Source: Puniceicoccaceae bacterium (GTDB taxonomy: Bacteria; Verrucomicrobiota; Verrucomicrobiia; Opitutales; JAFGAQ01). Taken from it: 64,000 nt of DNA. The stretch spans positions 56,304-120,303 of the forward strand of contig JBEGIR010000073.1 in assembly GCA_040224245.1 (NCBI GenBank). Direction: 5' to 3'. The position numbers and the translations under genes are program-made. Below, piece by piece: positions 46,004 to 55,018 of this stretch (position 1 is the stretch's first letter; the number at the start of each line of letters is the position of its first letter). The notes beneath the pieces were generated by a model, which worked only from the letters and a program-made list of their open reading frames with translations, was not told where the DNA came from and searched no databases.

Positions 46004-46756
46004 TCAGCCGCGCTGCACTCGTGTTGCACTTGCCTGCGCCGTAGGCAACACCACCAGATCCGCAATCACCACGTGCTCCGGTTGCTCGATCACCCATTGC
46101 ACCGTTCGCGCGATGTCATCTGCGGTCAGGGGCTGCAGTCCACGGTAGACTGCATCCGCCCGATCACCGTCACCTTTGAAGCGAACCAGGGAAAATTCGG
46201 TTTCCACCATGCCCGGGTGGATGGCTCCCACTCGGATGCCAAAGGCGTGCAGATCCATGCGCATGCCCTGGGTGATCGCATCCACCGCAGCCTTGGAACC
46301 ACAATAGACTGCTCCATTGGGATAACTCTCCTTGGCCGCAATCGAACCGATGTTGAGAATCTGTCCCGATTTCCGCTCCACCATTCCCGGACTCACCAGG
46401 CGCGTGATCGCAAGCAAGGCCTTCACGTTGATGTCCAACATGGCATCCCAATCCTGAAGCGATCCTTCGTGAATCGGCTCAAGTCCATGCGCATTGCCAG
46501 CATTGTTGATCAGCACATCCACCGCCGCAAATTCATCCGGCAACGTCTCCAGTGCGGTCACCATCGCTTCACGGTCGCGCATGTCAAACCCACAGGTCAC
46601 CACTGGGCATTTTGATGCCAACTCCGTCTCGAGCGCGCGCAGTCGATCCGACCGGCGCCCGCAAAGGATCAACCGATAACGGCCCGCATCCGCCAGACGA
46701 AGCGAGGTAGCATGCCCGATGCCAGAGGTGGCACCGGTGATCAGCACGGTCTTCAT
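46004..46756 (-). CDS. Short-chain dehydrogenase/reductase
   Basis: NAD(P)-dependent oxidoreductase. The start MKTVLITGAT gives 250 residues. It has the cofactor motif TGATSGIG (7-14), NNAG (84-87), catalytic Ser138 in NIGSIAAKES, Tyr151 and Lys155 (YxxxK as YCGSK). It resembles the YdfG/serine 3-dehydrogenase type, but substrate cannot be assigned. An in-frame extension to 46783 is not needed. Confidence 0.9.
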   Translation of the reverse strand: MKTVLITGATSGIGHATSLRLADAGRYRLILCGRRSDRLRALETELASKCPVVTCGFDMRDREAMVTALETLPDEFAAVDVLINNAGNAHGLEPIHEGSLQDWDAMLDINVKALLAITRLVSPGMVERKSGQILNIGSIAAKESYPNGAVYCGSKAAVDAITQGMRMDLHAFGIRVGAIHPGMVETEFSLVRFKGDGDRADAVYRGLQPLTADDIARTVQWVIEQPEHVVIADLVVLPTAQASATRVQRG

Positions 46757-46783
46757 TGCGTTGGGAACCAAGGTTCGCCTCAC

Positions 46784-49195
46784 TCAGCGCGAAGCACCAA
46801 TATCCGCTCCTGAACGATCACTGGTATCATTCCAGAGGTTGCCTGGGATCCCCGCACCCTTGGCAGGGCTGCGCACAGACAAAATGTAGTCCTCTCCGAC
46901 AAAAAGCGGATCCTCTTCACGGTTGTTCGACGCGACATAATTGCTGTCCACGGCACTCGCTTTGTTTTCCCAGAACAGGTTGCGGATGATCACACTGTTA
47001 TAGAGCAGATTCTGAATTCCCGCCACCGGACTGTGGGCAACGATGTTGTTGATCATGCGATAATTCCCGCCCCGCAATACACCAACCGGATTGCCCACGA
47101 TGGTGTTGTTTACCAGGTAGACCGAACTTCGGGTGCGCGGACCTGTCGGGATCAGGTTCTTGGGGTCGGGTTGTTTGAGATCCACTTCCACTCCCGCAAC
47201 CGTGTTTTCAATGATAAAATTGTTTTCAATGCGGAACTCGCGCTGGGTCATGATGGGTTCATCCTTGAAATAGAGTCCCGATCCTCCATTTGAACGAAGC
47301 GTATTGCGGCGAATGACGGTGCGATAGAGCACACCGTCATAAGGAGTGATGTGGACGGCAATGCCATGTCCACCGTTTTCAGAGACATTGCACCGCTCCA
47401 GCAGGGTAGCGGTTGCTTCAACATAGCGCACTCCATCCTCTGAGTTGCCCGTGATCTCACAGTCCGCGATCGTCGCCATGCCTCCTGTGAACTGCAGCCC
47501 AACTCCGTTTCCGGTGATCTCACAGTGCTCGACCGAGAGTTGCCCCGCAGATTGAATCGCAGTCTGGGCACCGGTGAAGTGCAGCCCCGCCACATAGAGT
47601 TGGCTGCCTTCATCTCCACTGAGCATCAAGCCCACCTCTCCCTGCGGCTGGATGCGTGTGTGCTCAGTAAAATAGAGGTCCCTTGAGAACTGAAAATAAG
47701 AAACCATCTGCACTGCCTTTCCAGTCACGTTAAGGGATTCCGTGTAAATCCCTGGGGAGAGCAGGATCCAGTCCTCGTTTGTCGCAACATCCAATGCTTC
47801 CGCAATCGTCGCAAACTCTCCAGGCACGTGATGCACTTTCGCCTCGTTCGGGCGCTGCCAATTCAGCAAGCCCAGTGCAGATGCTGTTGCCGCAAAGTGG
47901 ATCGGTTCCGACACTCCCAGTTCATCAGTCTGAACGATTTCACAGACATCTTTCACGCTCAGAGTATGTGGAATGGAGCGCAACAGGCGGCCTTCACGCG
48001 TATGCAAGTCTGCAGATTGATCCGTCAGCACAACCCAGTGCTTCGATACCGGATCCACAAACACGGTGTTCGGTGTGTTGTTGACGTGCAGTGCGACAGC
48101 TTCACCACGGGTCAAAACCTGTCCTGCTTCGGCGCGGATCTGAGCGACCACCCAGTTGCCGTCTTCAGACTCACCCAGCAACAGGAGCATGTCGATGGTC
48201 GGATCAAACGAAAGGTCCACGAAACGCTCCATGCCAAGCTCACTGAGGTCATAGGACTGCAGGGCGTTTCCAAATTTGTGCCGCTTCATGACAACTTCAG
48301 GTTCCTCGTAGGTTTCCTCAACCCACTTGGTTTGCACGACGATGGGTTCTTCCACTTCCTCAAGGATGGCGGGAACTTCCAACGGGGCTACACCGGGATC
48401 TTCAGCCAAACCTTCGGTCAGAGCAGGTGCGGGGTCGGTGGATTCGGCTTCATCAGTGGATTCCTCTTTCTGCTCAGCCTCTGCTGTAGGTTCAGCTGTG
48501 TCTGGCTCACTCGCCTGTTCTGCGGGTAATTCCTCTACTGTCGCTTCCTCTTCAGCAGGAACCGCTGCCTCATCCGCAGCGGCCGGGGTGGATTCTGCAT
48601 CGACATCCTGCGCTGTGGCGGCTTCGTCAGCACTTTCGGATTCTGCATCGGCGTCCTGCGTTGCTTCCTCGTCGGACAGCAAGGGTTCAGGTGGAACCAC
48701 GACTTCGACCATGCGGGTGCGCTCCACCATGATCGTGACTGGTTCATCCGGACCATATTCAAACGCATACAAACGCTGATTCTCGGTATCGAGTCCAAAA
48801 TAGATCCCCGTTGCACGGTTGTACACCAGATCATCAAGCGCCAATGCCTCGCTCTGTTCTTCGCCCGCCGGAGTCAATACTGCAAACGCATCCACCACCT
48901 TGCCCGTGCTCGGATCGTATTCCATCACGGATGCCTCAACCGCACTCACGTCTCCTTCAGCGTCCGCCCGCGTCCAGGGAACTGGTTGATCCAGCAACAA
49001 CATCAAGTTGCCGTGGGCGGACCCGCTAAGCTTCCCGGCAAAGGAGACATCCAGTCCGGTCAATTGACGGATGGATTGCGTGGTTTCGGCTGTGAGGGAT
49101 TCTCCTAGGTCCAGGGTACGGGAGGGTCCGGCACCGAAGCTGCTCAGGACCCAGAGTGGAAGCATGATGCTGCTGAGCAAGGATTTAGTTTTCAT
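46784..49195 (-). CDS. Exported right-handed beta-helix protein with acidic linker
   Basis: 803 residues with a signal peptide (to about residue 22). The first part is an unassigned beta-rich region. It is followed by a long low-complexity Glu/Ala/Thr/Asp/Pro stretch (about 155-290), a second beta-rich segment, and then parallel beta-helix repeats of the pectin-lyase-like type (about 480-800: EHCEITGNGVGLQFTGGMA, VRYVEATATLLERCNVSENGG, ENNFIIENTVAGVEV). Such proteins bind or cleave polysaccharides. No catalytic triad can be named from sequence alone. Confidence 0.7.
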   Translation of the reverse strand: MKTKSLLSSIMLPLWVLSSFGAGPSRTLDLGESLTAETTQSIRQLTGLDVSFAGKLSGSAHGNLMLLLDQPVPWTRADAEGDVSAVEASVMEYDPSTGKVVDAFAVLTPAGEEQSEALALDDLVYNRATGIYFGLDTENQRLYAFEYGPDEPVTIMVERTRMVEVVVPPEPLLSDEEATQDADAESESADEAATAQDVDAESTPAAADEAAVPAEEEATVEELPAEQASEPDTAEPTAEAEQKEESTDEAESTDPAPALTEGLAEDPGVAPLEVPAILEEVEEPIVVQTKWVEETYEEPEVVMKRHKFGNALQSYDLSELGMERFVDLSFDPTIDMLLLLGESEDGNWVVAQIRAEAGQVLTRGEAVALHVNNTPNTVFVDPVSKHWVVLTDQSADLHTREGRLLRSIPHTLSVKDVCEIVQTDELGVSEPIHFAATASALGLLNWQRPNEAKVHHVPGEFATIAEALDVATNEDWILLSPGIYTESLNVTGKAVQMVSYFQFSRDLYFTEHTRIQPQGEVGLMLSGDEGSQLYVAGLHFTGAQTAIQSAGQLSVEHCEITGNGVGLQFTGGMATIADCEITGNSEDGVRYVEATATLLERCNVSENGGHGIAVHITPYDGVLYRTVIRRNTLRSNGGSGLYFKDEPIMTQREFRIENNFIIENTVAGVEVDLKQPDPKNLIPTGPRTRSSVYLVNNTIVGNPVGVLRGGNYRMINNIVAHSPVAGIQNLLYNSVIIRNLFWENKASAVDSNYVASNNREEDPLFVGEDYILSVRSPAKGAGIPGNLWNDTSDRSGADIGASR

Positions 49196-49407
49196 GATGG
49201 GAGTCTCGAGACGAATGCAGTTGAAACGATCCCGGGGGAATTCCCGGGGAATTCGATGCGAGAGCCAACATCATGACGCATGCACCGCTGCAATGCAATG
49301 CTGCCATCGTGCAAAATGAGGGATTTTCTACAAAAAGCACCATGCGTTTGCGCTGATTTCATGTGATGACTTGCATTTGCCAGGCTACCCGAAGAGGATG
49401 CGAACCC

Positions 49408-50112
49408 ATGGCAGCATCACCCTGTTTGTTTCTTTGGGACATTGACGGCACCCTGATTTCAGTCGGAGGGGCTGGCGAGCGAGCGCTGGTGCACGCGATT
49501 CGCGACACTTTTGGATTTGAAGGCGATCTGAGCGGCATTGACTACGCAGGTCGCACTGACCGCACCATCTCACGCATGCTGCACGAGTTCTACGGGGTCC
49601 AACACACAACGGAGAGTCAGGATCGCTTCATGCAGGCCTACCTCGACCACCTCGAGATCGAAATGCAGCACACGCGCATGCACCTGCTGCCCCAGGTTCC
49701 CGAAATTCTAAATGCCATCGACCAGCACCCTCACTGCTATCAGGGGCTGCTCACGGGAAACCTGCGTCGCGGGGGCAAGATCAAGCTCGATCACTACGGC
49801 ATCTGGCATCACTTTCCATTTGGCGGGTTTTCAGATGCCAGTCACCTTCGCAATGAGTTGGCCGAGGCCGCACTGGTGGAGGCGCAGCGCCACACGGGCA
49901 TCTCATTCGAACCACAGCGTGTTGTGGTCATTGGTGACACGCCGCACGACATCACTTGCGGTCAACACATTGGAGCACGCACCTATGCCGTCTGCACGGG
50001 ACGTTTTCGCCCGGAGGATCTTGCCCCGCTTCAGCCTGATTTCCTCAAATCCGAATTGCCCGGGCCTTCTCAATTCCTGAGCGAGGTGTTTGCGGTGCTC
50101 GACAATTCCTAG
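49408..50112 (+). CDS. HAD superfamily phosphatase
   Basis: The start MAASPCLFLW gives 234 residues. HAD motif I is WDIDGTLISVGG (nucleophile Asp11 and Asp13), motif II is YQGLLTGNLRRGG, and motif III/IV is RVVVIGDTPHDITCG. The layout is the Gph-like (phosphoglycolate phosphatase) class. Its stop overlaps the convergent metS stop by 4 bp. A GAGG about 11 bp upstream supports this start. Confidence 0.88.
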   Translation: MAASPCLFLWDIDGTLISVGGAGERALVHAIRDTFGFEGDLSGIDYAGRTDRTISRMLHEFYGVQHTTESQDRFMQAYLDHLEIEMQHTRMHLLPQVPEILNAIDQHPHCYQGLLTGNLRRGGKIKLDHYGIWHHFPFGGFSDASHLRNELAEAALVEAQRHTGISFEPQRVVVIGDTPHDITCGQHIGARTYAVCTGRFRPEDLAPLQPDFLKSELPGPSQFLSEVFAVLDNS

Positions 50113-50276
50113 TTCGACTTGCGCGGGTGTTCCGTGTCCGGAGTTTCCTGCTCAAATCCGTGCAGCTTGGGGGATGGGTTTTCCTCCGCCGTCAACACCT
50201 TGTACACGCACCATGCAAACAGCAGGGTTACCACGGATACCGATGTGATCATGATGAAGATGCCGCCGGGAGTCAT
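50109..50276 (-). CDS. metS: MetS-type small subunit of an NSS transporter
   Basis: 55 residues starting MTPGGIFIMITSVSVVTLLF: one N-terminal transmembrane helix followed by a charged tail (HGFEQETPDTEHPRKSN). In methionine and alanine uptake systems (MetPS) such a small subunit is encoded with the NSS transporter. Its start overlaps the stop of the transporter gene by ATGA, so the two are coupled. The identification rests on context and pattern. Confidence 0.75.
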   Translation of the reverse strand: MTPGGIFIMITSVSVVTLLFAWCVYKVLTAEENPSPKLHGFEQETPDTEHPRKSN

Positions 50277-52024
50277 GAGTCTGCCTTGGGTTTTTGCTGG
50301 TGGTAATCGCGATATTTCTGCACGCCCGAAATCATGAGTGCAAAGAAAATCCCAATCATCACGATCAGGGAAACCGACATCCATGCCACTTTGTTCGGGG
50401 TTTCCCCAAACAGATCCGTGATGTAGTTGCTCAGGGTGCCTCCTCCCAGTCCCAGCACATTATACGCGATGAACATGACAAACACCACCAGCAGGAACAG
50501 GGGTGTGATCCACTTCATCACAAAACCAAAAAAGCGGGGAATCTGGATCGTCGCACCATCCGCCGCTTCTTCCAGGCCGTCCTTCACGCCCCACACCCAA
50601 CCAAACAAGATGATCTGGAAGGTTGCCAGCACGAAGATCATGAAGGTTCCCACCCAGAAATCGAGCGTATCCAGTGCCTTGAGCGACTCACTGAAATACA
50701 CCACGAACAGGGTGCCCATGGAGGTGATGGCTCCCAGAATTGCCACTGACTGACGCCGGTTGAGCGTCAGCGCTTCTTCCAGAAAGGCAATGCCCGGCTG
50801 CAGCATCGAAAGCGAACTGGTCACAGCCGCAAGAAAAAGCAGAAAAAAGAACAGAAACCCAAAAATTGCACCACCCGGCATCTGGGAAAACACCAGTGGC
50901 AATACATTGAAGCCGAGGGAGAAGGTTCCGGTGCCCACCCCGGCCAATCCTGCAACTCCGAGGAACGCCACCGCAGCTGGCAGGGTGATGAGTCCACCCA
51001 GTCCCACTTCGCAAAACTCGTTTGTGCTCGTCGCCGTCAAACCGCTCAGCACCACATCACTGCCACGCTTGAGATAGCTGGCATAGGTCAGAATAATGCC
51101 AAACCCGACTGAGAGCGAAAAAAAGATCTGCCCGGCTGCGGCCAGCCACAGTTGCGGGTTCATCAACTGCTCGATGACGCCGATTTCGGTGACCTGGAAA
51201 TTGGCATCGGCGGCAGCTTGTTCCTTCCCTGCCCGGATCGCGCGTGGACCCACCAGCTCCTCTACCGTAACCCATTGGCTGCTTCCGTCGGTCTCATTTA
51301 CCTGTGCCTCCTGTAAAAAGGTCTTGGTCGGATTCCACATGAAGCCCAGTCCATTGCCCACGTTGTTCTCGGGCACACTCGGATCGGGTGTGCCAAGCGT
51401 GAGCACCCGCACCAGTAGAATCACCGCAATACCGACCAGGGTTGGCATCGCAAATTTGCAAAAGAGTTCAATGCCCCGCGACAGCCCGCGATAGATCAGG
51501 ATGAAATTCAGCGCAAACACGAGCAACAGGTAAAAGCCCACGTGATCCAGACTGAACTCCAGGGCACTGCCGTCCTTGGCAATGCCGGTGAAATTTGCAA
51601 AAAAAGAACCTGCCTGCTCTGGATTCGAAAACGCAATATTGCCCAGCAGATAGTTCACGGCATATCCCAGACACCAGGCTTCGATGTACACGTAGTACAT
51701 GTAAATGATGATCGGAATCACCAGGGCCACGGTTCCAAAATACCGGGGAAAGCGGGAGCGGGAAAACAGATTGAAAATGCCCGGAGCCGTATTAAATCCC
51801 TTTTTGCCGCCATGCCGTCCCATCGCCCACTCTGACCAGCAAATCGGCAACCCGATGAACAGGAAGGCGATGATGTAGGCAATCATGAAGGCTCCTCCAC
51901 CATAGGTGGCAGCCTGACCAGGGAAGCGAAGGAAATTACCAATACCAACCGCACTTCCGGCGACGGCAAGGATCACGCCCACGCGGCTATTCCATCCATC
52001 TTTGCTGGGTCCAGGGGTAGTCAT
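50273..52024 (-). CDS. Sodium-dependent NSS (SLC6-type) amino acid transporter
   Basis: 583 residues, twelve-helix NSS fold. The N-terminal signature VGVILAVAGSAVGIGNFLRFPG (helix 1) is typical, followed by helices to about 550. A long loop with charged residues (about 240-290) separates helices 5 and 6. The coupled small MetS subunit downstream suggests a methionine or alanine transporter, but substrate is inferred from context only. The start MTTPGPSKDG is clear. Confidence 0.9.
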   Translation of the reverse strand: MTTPGPSKDGWNSRVGVILAVAGSAVGIGNFLRFPGQAATYGGGAFMIAYIIAFLFIGLPICWSEWAMGRHGGKKGFNTAPGIFNLFSRSRFPRYFGTVALVIPIIIYMYYVYIEAWCLGYAVNYLLGNIAFSNPEQAGSFFANFTGIAKDGSALEFSLDHVGFYLLLVFALNFILIYRGLSRGIELFCKFAMPTLVGIAVILLVRVLTLGTPDPSVPENNVGNGLGFMWNPTKTFLQEAQVNETDGSSQWVTVEELVGPRAIRAGKEQAAADANFQVTEIGVIEQLMNPQLWLAAAGQIFFSLSVGFGIILTYASYLKRGSDVVLSGLTATSTNEFCEVGLGGLITLPAAVAFLGVAGLAGVGTGTFSLGFNVLPLVFSQMPGGAIFGFLFFFLLFLAAVTSSLSMLQPGIAFLEEALTLNRRQSVAILGAITSMGTLFVVYFSESLKALDTLDFWVGTFMIFVLATFQIILFGWVWGVKDGLEEAADGATIQIPRFFGFVMKWITPLFLLVVFVMFIAYNVLGLGGGTLSNYITDLFGETPNKVAWMSVSLIVMIGIFFALMISGVQKYRDYHQQKPKADS

Positions 52025-52149
52025 GAAAACGCTTGATCACTCTGCGTTCCAGGCAGCAAGTGTCAAACCAAACTTCGGAAAGTATCAGAATTGATGGAAT
52101 GGATCGTGGATATCGTGGATATTCGCCACGTTTTTCCACGCCAACGCTT

Positions 52150-52592
52150 CCGAATTCTTCCGAATTCGGCTACATGCTTTCGAATGCTTCTTCGACGCAT
52201 TAGGACTACCTTTGCCAATGCTTTCAGATCTATTCCCTCCGTAGCCACGTCTCTCCTACGCAGCCGCGTTCCTTCTTCCGTAACCGCGTTCCATCTTTCC
52301 TCCGTAGTCCCGATGCGTCGGGAGAGAACGTGGACCTCATGCACGTTCGCAGCACCTTGCCACTCCGACGCTTCCGAATTCTCCCGAATTCGGCTACGCC
52401 CACTCCGACACACCCCAATCCGGGTACACCAATGCTCCAGATGTGTTCCCGACGCATTGGAACTAGCACCGCTCTCCTCGTAACCGCGTTCTATCTTCCG
52501 TAGTCCCGATGCGTCGGGAGAGAACGTGGACCTCGTGCACGTTCGCAGCACCTTGCCACGCCAACGCTCCGAATTCTGCCGAATTCGGCTAC
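52150..52592. repeat. REP/BIME cluster upstream of the P-type ATPase stop
   Basis: Minus-strand REPs with arms CCGAATTC / GAATTCGG at 52150-52173, 52374-52397 and 52569-52592. Plus-strand REPs with stem TCCCGA / TCGGGA after GTAG at 52304-52323 and 52500-52519. Pairs 52304/52374 and 52500/52569 are BIMEs about 196 bp apart. Degenerate relatives lie near 52190-52209 and 52450-52470. The last REP ends 20 bp from the convergent ATPase stop (52613). Confidence 0.88.
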
Positions 52593-52612
52593 GCCGACGC
52601 TTCCAAAATTCC

Positions 52613-54664
52613 CTAGACCTGCTCGCTCAGGGCTTCGGCCTTGCGAATGGCGCGAAGGGTGACGAGCAGGCTGGAGGCAATCATGATGAGCGCGGATGCA
52701 ACCGGGTGGAGTAAACCTGCAACGGCGAAGCTGATGCCCACAACGTTGTAACTGACCGCGATACGCATGTTGCTAAGCAGGGTTTGATCGATGCGGCGCG
52801 CGAGCCGGATTGCGCGTCCGATGGGTTCGAGTCGATCCCCGGTCAGGATGGCACTCGCATTGGACTGCGTGAGCGACGCTCCCCCGTCGTGAATCGCGAT
52901 GGACGCCTCAGCGGCGAGCATGGCGTTGAGGTCGTTGATGCCATCCCCCACAAAAAGGGGAACTTCACCTTGATCCCGGGAGTGCTTTACAAGTGCCGCT
53001 TTGTCATCGGGACTGAGATTCTCCCGCACCGTGGCACCAGCAATGCGCGACCACTGCGGTAGCGGATCTCCGGTCAGCACGGTGCTGCGAATACCAAGGG
53101 TCTGCAGGCGCAGGATGAGCGGACTTACTCCGGGTCGCAGGGACTCCACCAGCTCCACCTCGGCGAGCACTTCGTTGTCCCGCGCCAGGCAGATGCGCTT
53201 GCGCGCGTCCGTTCCCACCGCAAGGCGTTGCGATTCATTCACTGCCCACTGGGGGGTGCCCAGGCGCAGGGTGCTGGTGTTGCCATTCCACCGGACCTGC
53301 GCTTCGACACCACTGCCCGGAATCCATCGGCTGTGCAGCAGGTGCAGGTCGTCAGGCAGGGATTCGGATGAACCGGTTAGCTCCTCCTGAGCGAAGGCGC
53401 GGGCAACCGGATGCTCGATATCGGATTCCAGCAAGGCACCAAGCGCGAGCACCTGTTCCTGTGTCCAGGGGCAGGTCTCACTCAGGCGCACTTCCCCAAT
53501 GGTGAGCCGGGCTAGCGTGAGGGTTCCCGTCTTGTCAAAAAACACATGGCGGGTATGGGCAAGTGCATCCATGAGCGGTGCGGTGCGACTGACCAGTCCC
53601 ATGGAGCTGAGCTGCCAGAGTCCCGTCCACACGGCAAGCGGGGTCGCAAGTCCCAGTGCACAGGGACAGGCGATGAGCAGCACCGACATGGCATTGAGCC
53701 AGCCAGTGGAGAGTCCCTCGCGCCAGGTCCAGAAGAGTCCGGTGCTCACCGCCACCGCTGCAACCACGAGCACAAAATGCCGAATCCAGCGCTCGGCCTG
53801 CAGCTGGCGGCGCGATTGCGTCGAGGCGATGGAATCCTCAACCTTGCGCAGGATGTTGTCGATCAGTCGCCCACCAGTGTCAATCACCGCCTCACAGCGC
53901 AGGGTGGCGTCCACCGACCAGGTGCCCGCACGCACACGGTCACCAGGTTGTTTCACCAGCGGATGCGGCTCGCCCGTCAGCGCGGTTTCCCGAACAAATC
54001 CCGCTCCACTGACGATGTGCCCGTCGGCACAGATCGGCAGGCCGGGTCCCACTTCAAAGACATCCCCCTCCACCAGGCAGGCATAGGGAATGGACTCGCG
54101 CACTCCCTCCGCACTGATTCGCACAACGGTGTCAAATTGCTCCCGGTAGCGATGGGCCTCCGCAAGTGCGCGCTCCTTCGAAACTTGCCCCATTCGGCGA
54201 CCCAGACTGAAGATCACCAGCACCACGATGATGACTTCGTAATACACATCCCCCACGCCCCGTAGCGTTGCAAACAGCGATCCGCCCAATGCTCCGAGCA
54301 GGCTGAGCATGAAGAGGCTTTCGATGCCCAGGCGCAGGTGACGCACACTGCCAACAAACTCGCGCAGCAATCCACCACCCAGCATCAACACCACCGCCAG
54401 CGCAGAGAGTGCCAAAATGCCATGCAAGCCCCAGTAAACCGGCGAAAACGCGGGGATTTCCGATAAATTGACCGCAAGCCCCCAGACCATGGACTGACCC
54501 GCAAGGATGATGGCGATGCCAAGGCGAATCCACATCCCGTCCCGAAGAGAGACAAAACTGCCCAGGTAGTCGCGCGCATCACTGCGTTCCGGCAACACGC
54601 AGCACTCGGGTCGCTGAATGTGCGACGCGGAGCCGGATTCGGGAAAGGTGGATGCGGTGGGCAT
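52613..54664 (-). CDS. Heavy-metal P1B-type ATPase (probable Cu+ exporter)
   Basis: 683 residues. It has the phosphorylation motif DKTGTLT with Asp377, the metal channel CPC at 333-335 (IACPCALGLA), the TGEP actuator loop (230-233), the HP locus EHPVA and the GDGIND hinge near residue 590. The CPC motif fits Cu+ or similar transport. The usual N-terminal HMA domain is absent; a CC pair at 21-22 in PECCVLPE could bind metal. It ends at the REP cluster. Confidence 0.9.
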   Translation of the reverse strand: MPTASTFPESGSASHIQRPECCVLPERSDARDYLGSFVSLRDGMWIRLGIAIILAGQSMVWGLAVNLSEIPAFSPVYWGLHGILALSALAVVLMLGGGLLREFVGSVRHLRLGIESLFMLSLLGALGGSLFATLRGVGDVYYEVIIVVLVIFSLGRRMGQVSKERALAEAHRYREQFDTVVRISAEGVRESIPYACLVEGDVFEVGPGLPICADGHIVSGAGFVRETALTGEPHPLVKQPGDRVRAGTWSVDATLRCEAVIDTGGRLIDNILRKVEDSIASTQSRRQLQAERWIRHFVLVVAAVAVSTGLFWTWREGLSTGWLNAMSVLLIACPCALGLATPLAVWTGLWQLSSMGLVSRTAPLMDALAHTRHVFFDKTGTLTLARLTIGEVRLSETCPWTQEQVLALGALLESDIEHPVARAFAQEELTGSSESLPDDLHLLHSRWIPGSGVEAQVRWNGNTSTLRLGTPQWAVNESQRLAVGTDARKRICLARDNEVLAEVELVESLRPGVSPLILRLQTLGIRSTVLTGDPLPQWSRIAGATVRENLSPDDKAALVKHSRDQGEVPLFVGDGINDLNAMLAAEASIAIHDGGASLTQSNASAILTGDRLEPIGRAIRLARRIDQTLLSNMRIAVSYNVVGISFAVAGLLHPVASALIMIASSLLVTLRAIRKAEALSEQV

Positions 54665-54846
54665 GGTTGTTCAAGCACTCTGGCATAGCATGCTTATGCC
54701 AACACCATCCGGAATCAACCTTCAGATCGCGATTTGGGAATTTCGGGTGACGTATTGCGAATACGGAAAGCATTTTCCAAAGCCGGCATGGAGGGTTGTT
54801 TCCTTCCGTAACCGCATTTCTCCTTCGTAAACGGATTTCTTTTTCT

Positions 54847-54964
54847 GTAGCCGAATTCCTTCTTTCCTCCGTAGTCCCGATGCGTCGGGAGAGAATTCGG
54901 ACCTCGTGCACGTTCGCAGCACCCTGCCACTCCGACGCTTCCGAATTCGGCCGAATTCGGCTAC
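54847..54964. repeat. REP cluster flanking the RAYT gene (downstream side)
   Basis: A plus-strand REP (GTAG plus TCCCGA / TCGGGA) at 54871-54890 sits between CCGAATTC (54851-54858, preceded by GTAG) and GAATTCGG (54893-54900), which pair with each other. A minus-strand REP with perfect arms lies at 54941-54964. Upstream, about 54790-54850, are degenerate half-REPs with GTAA/GTAG feet. The rest of 54665-54790 shows nothing recognisable. Confidence 0.85.
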
Positions 54965-55018
54965 GCCTATGCTGCCGAATGCGACTACTCCCACATTACG
55001 GATACTGGATTACTCCGA

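Noticed and set aside
49226..49256. Operator-like palindrome CCCGGG/GAATTCCCGGGG upstream of the beta-helix gene
   Set aside because: Self-complementary because CCCGGG and GAATTC are palindromes; no second copy or other support.
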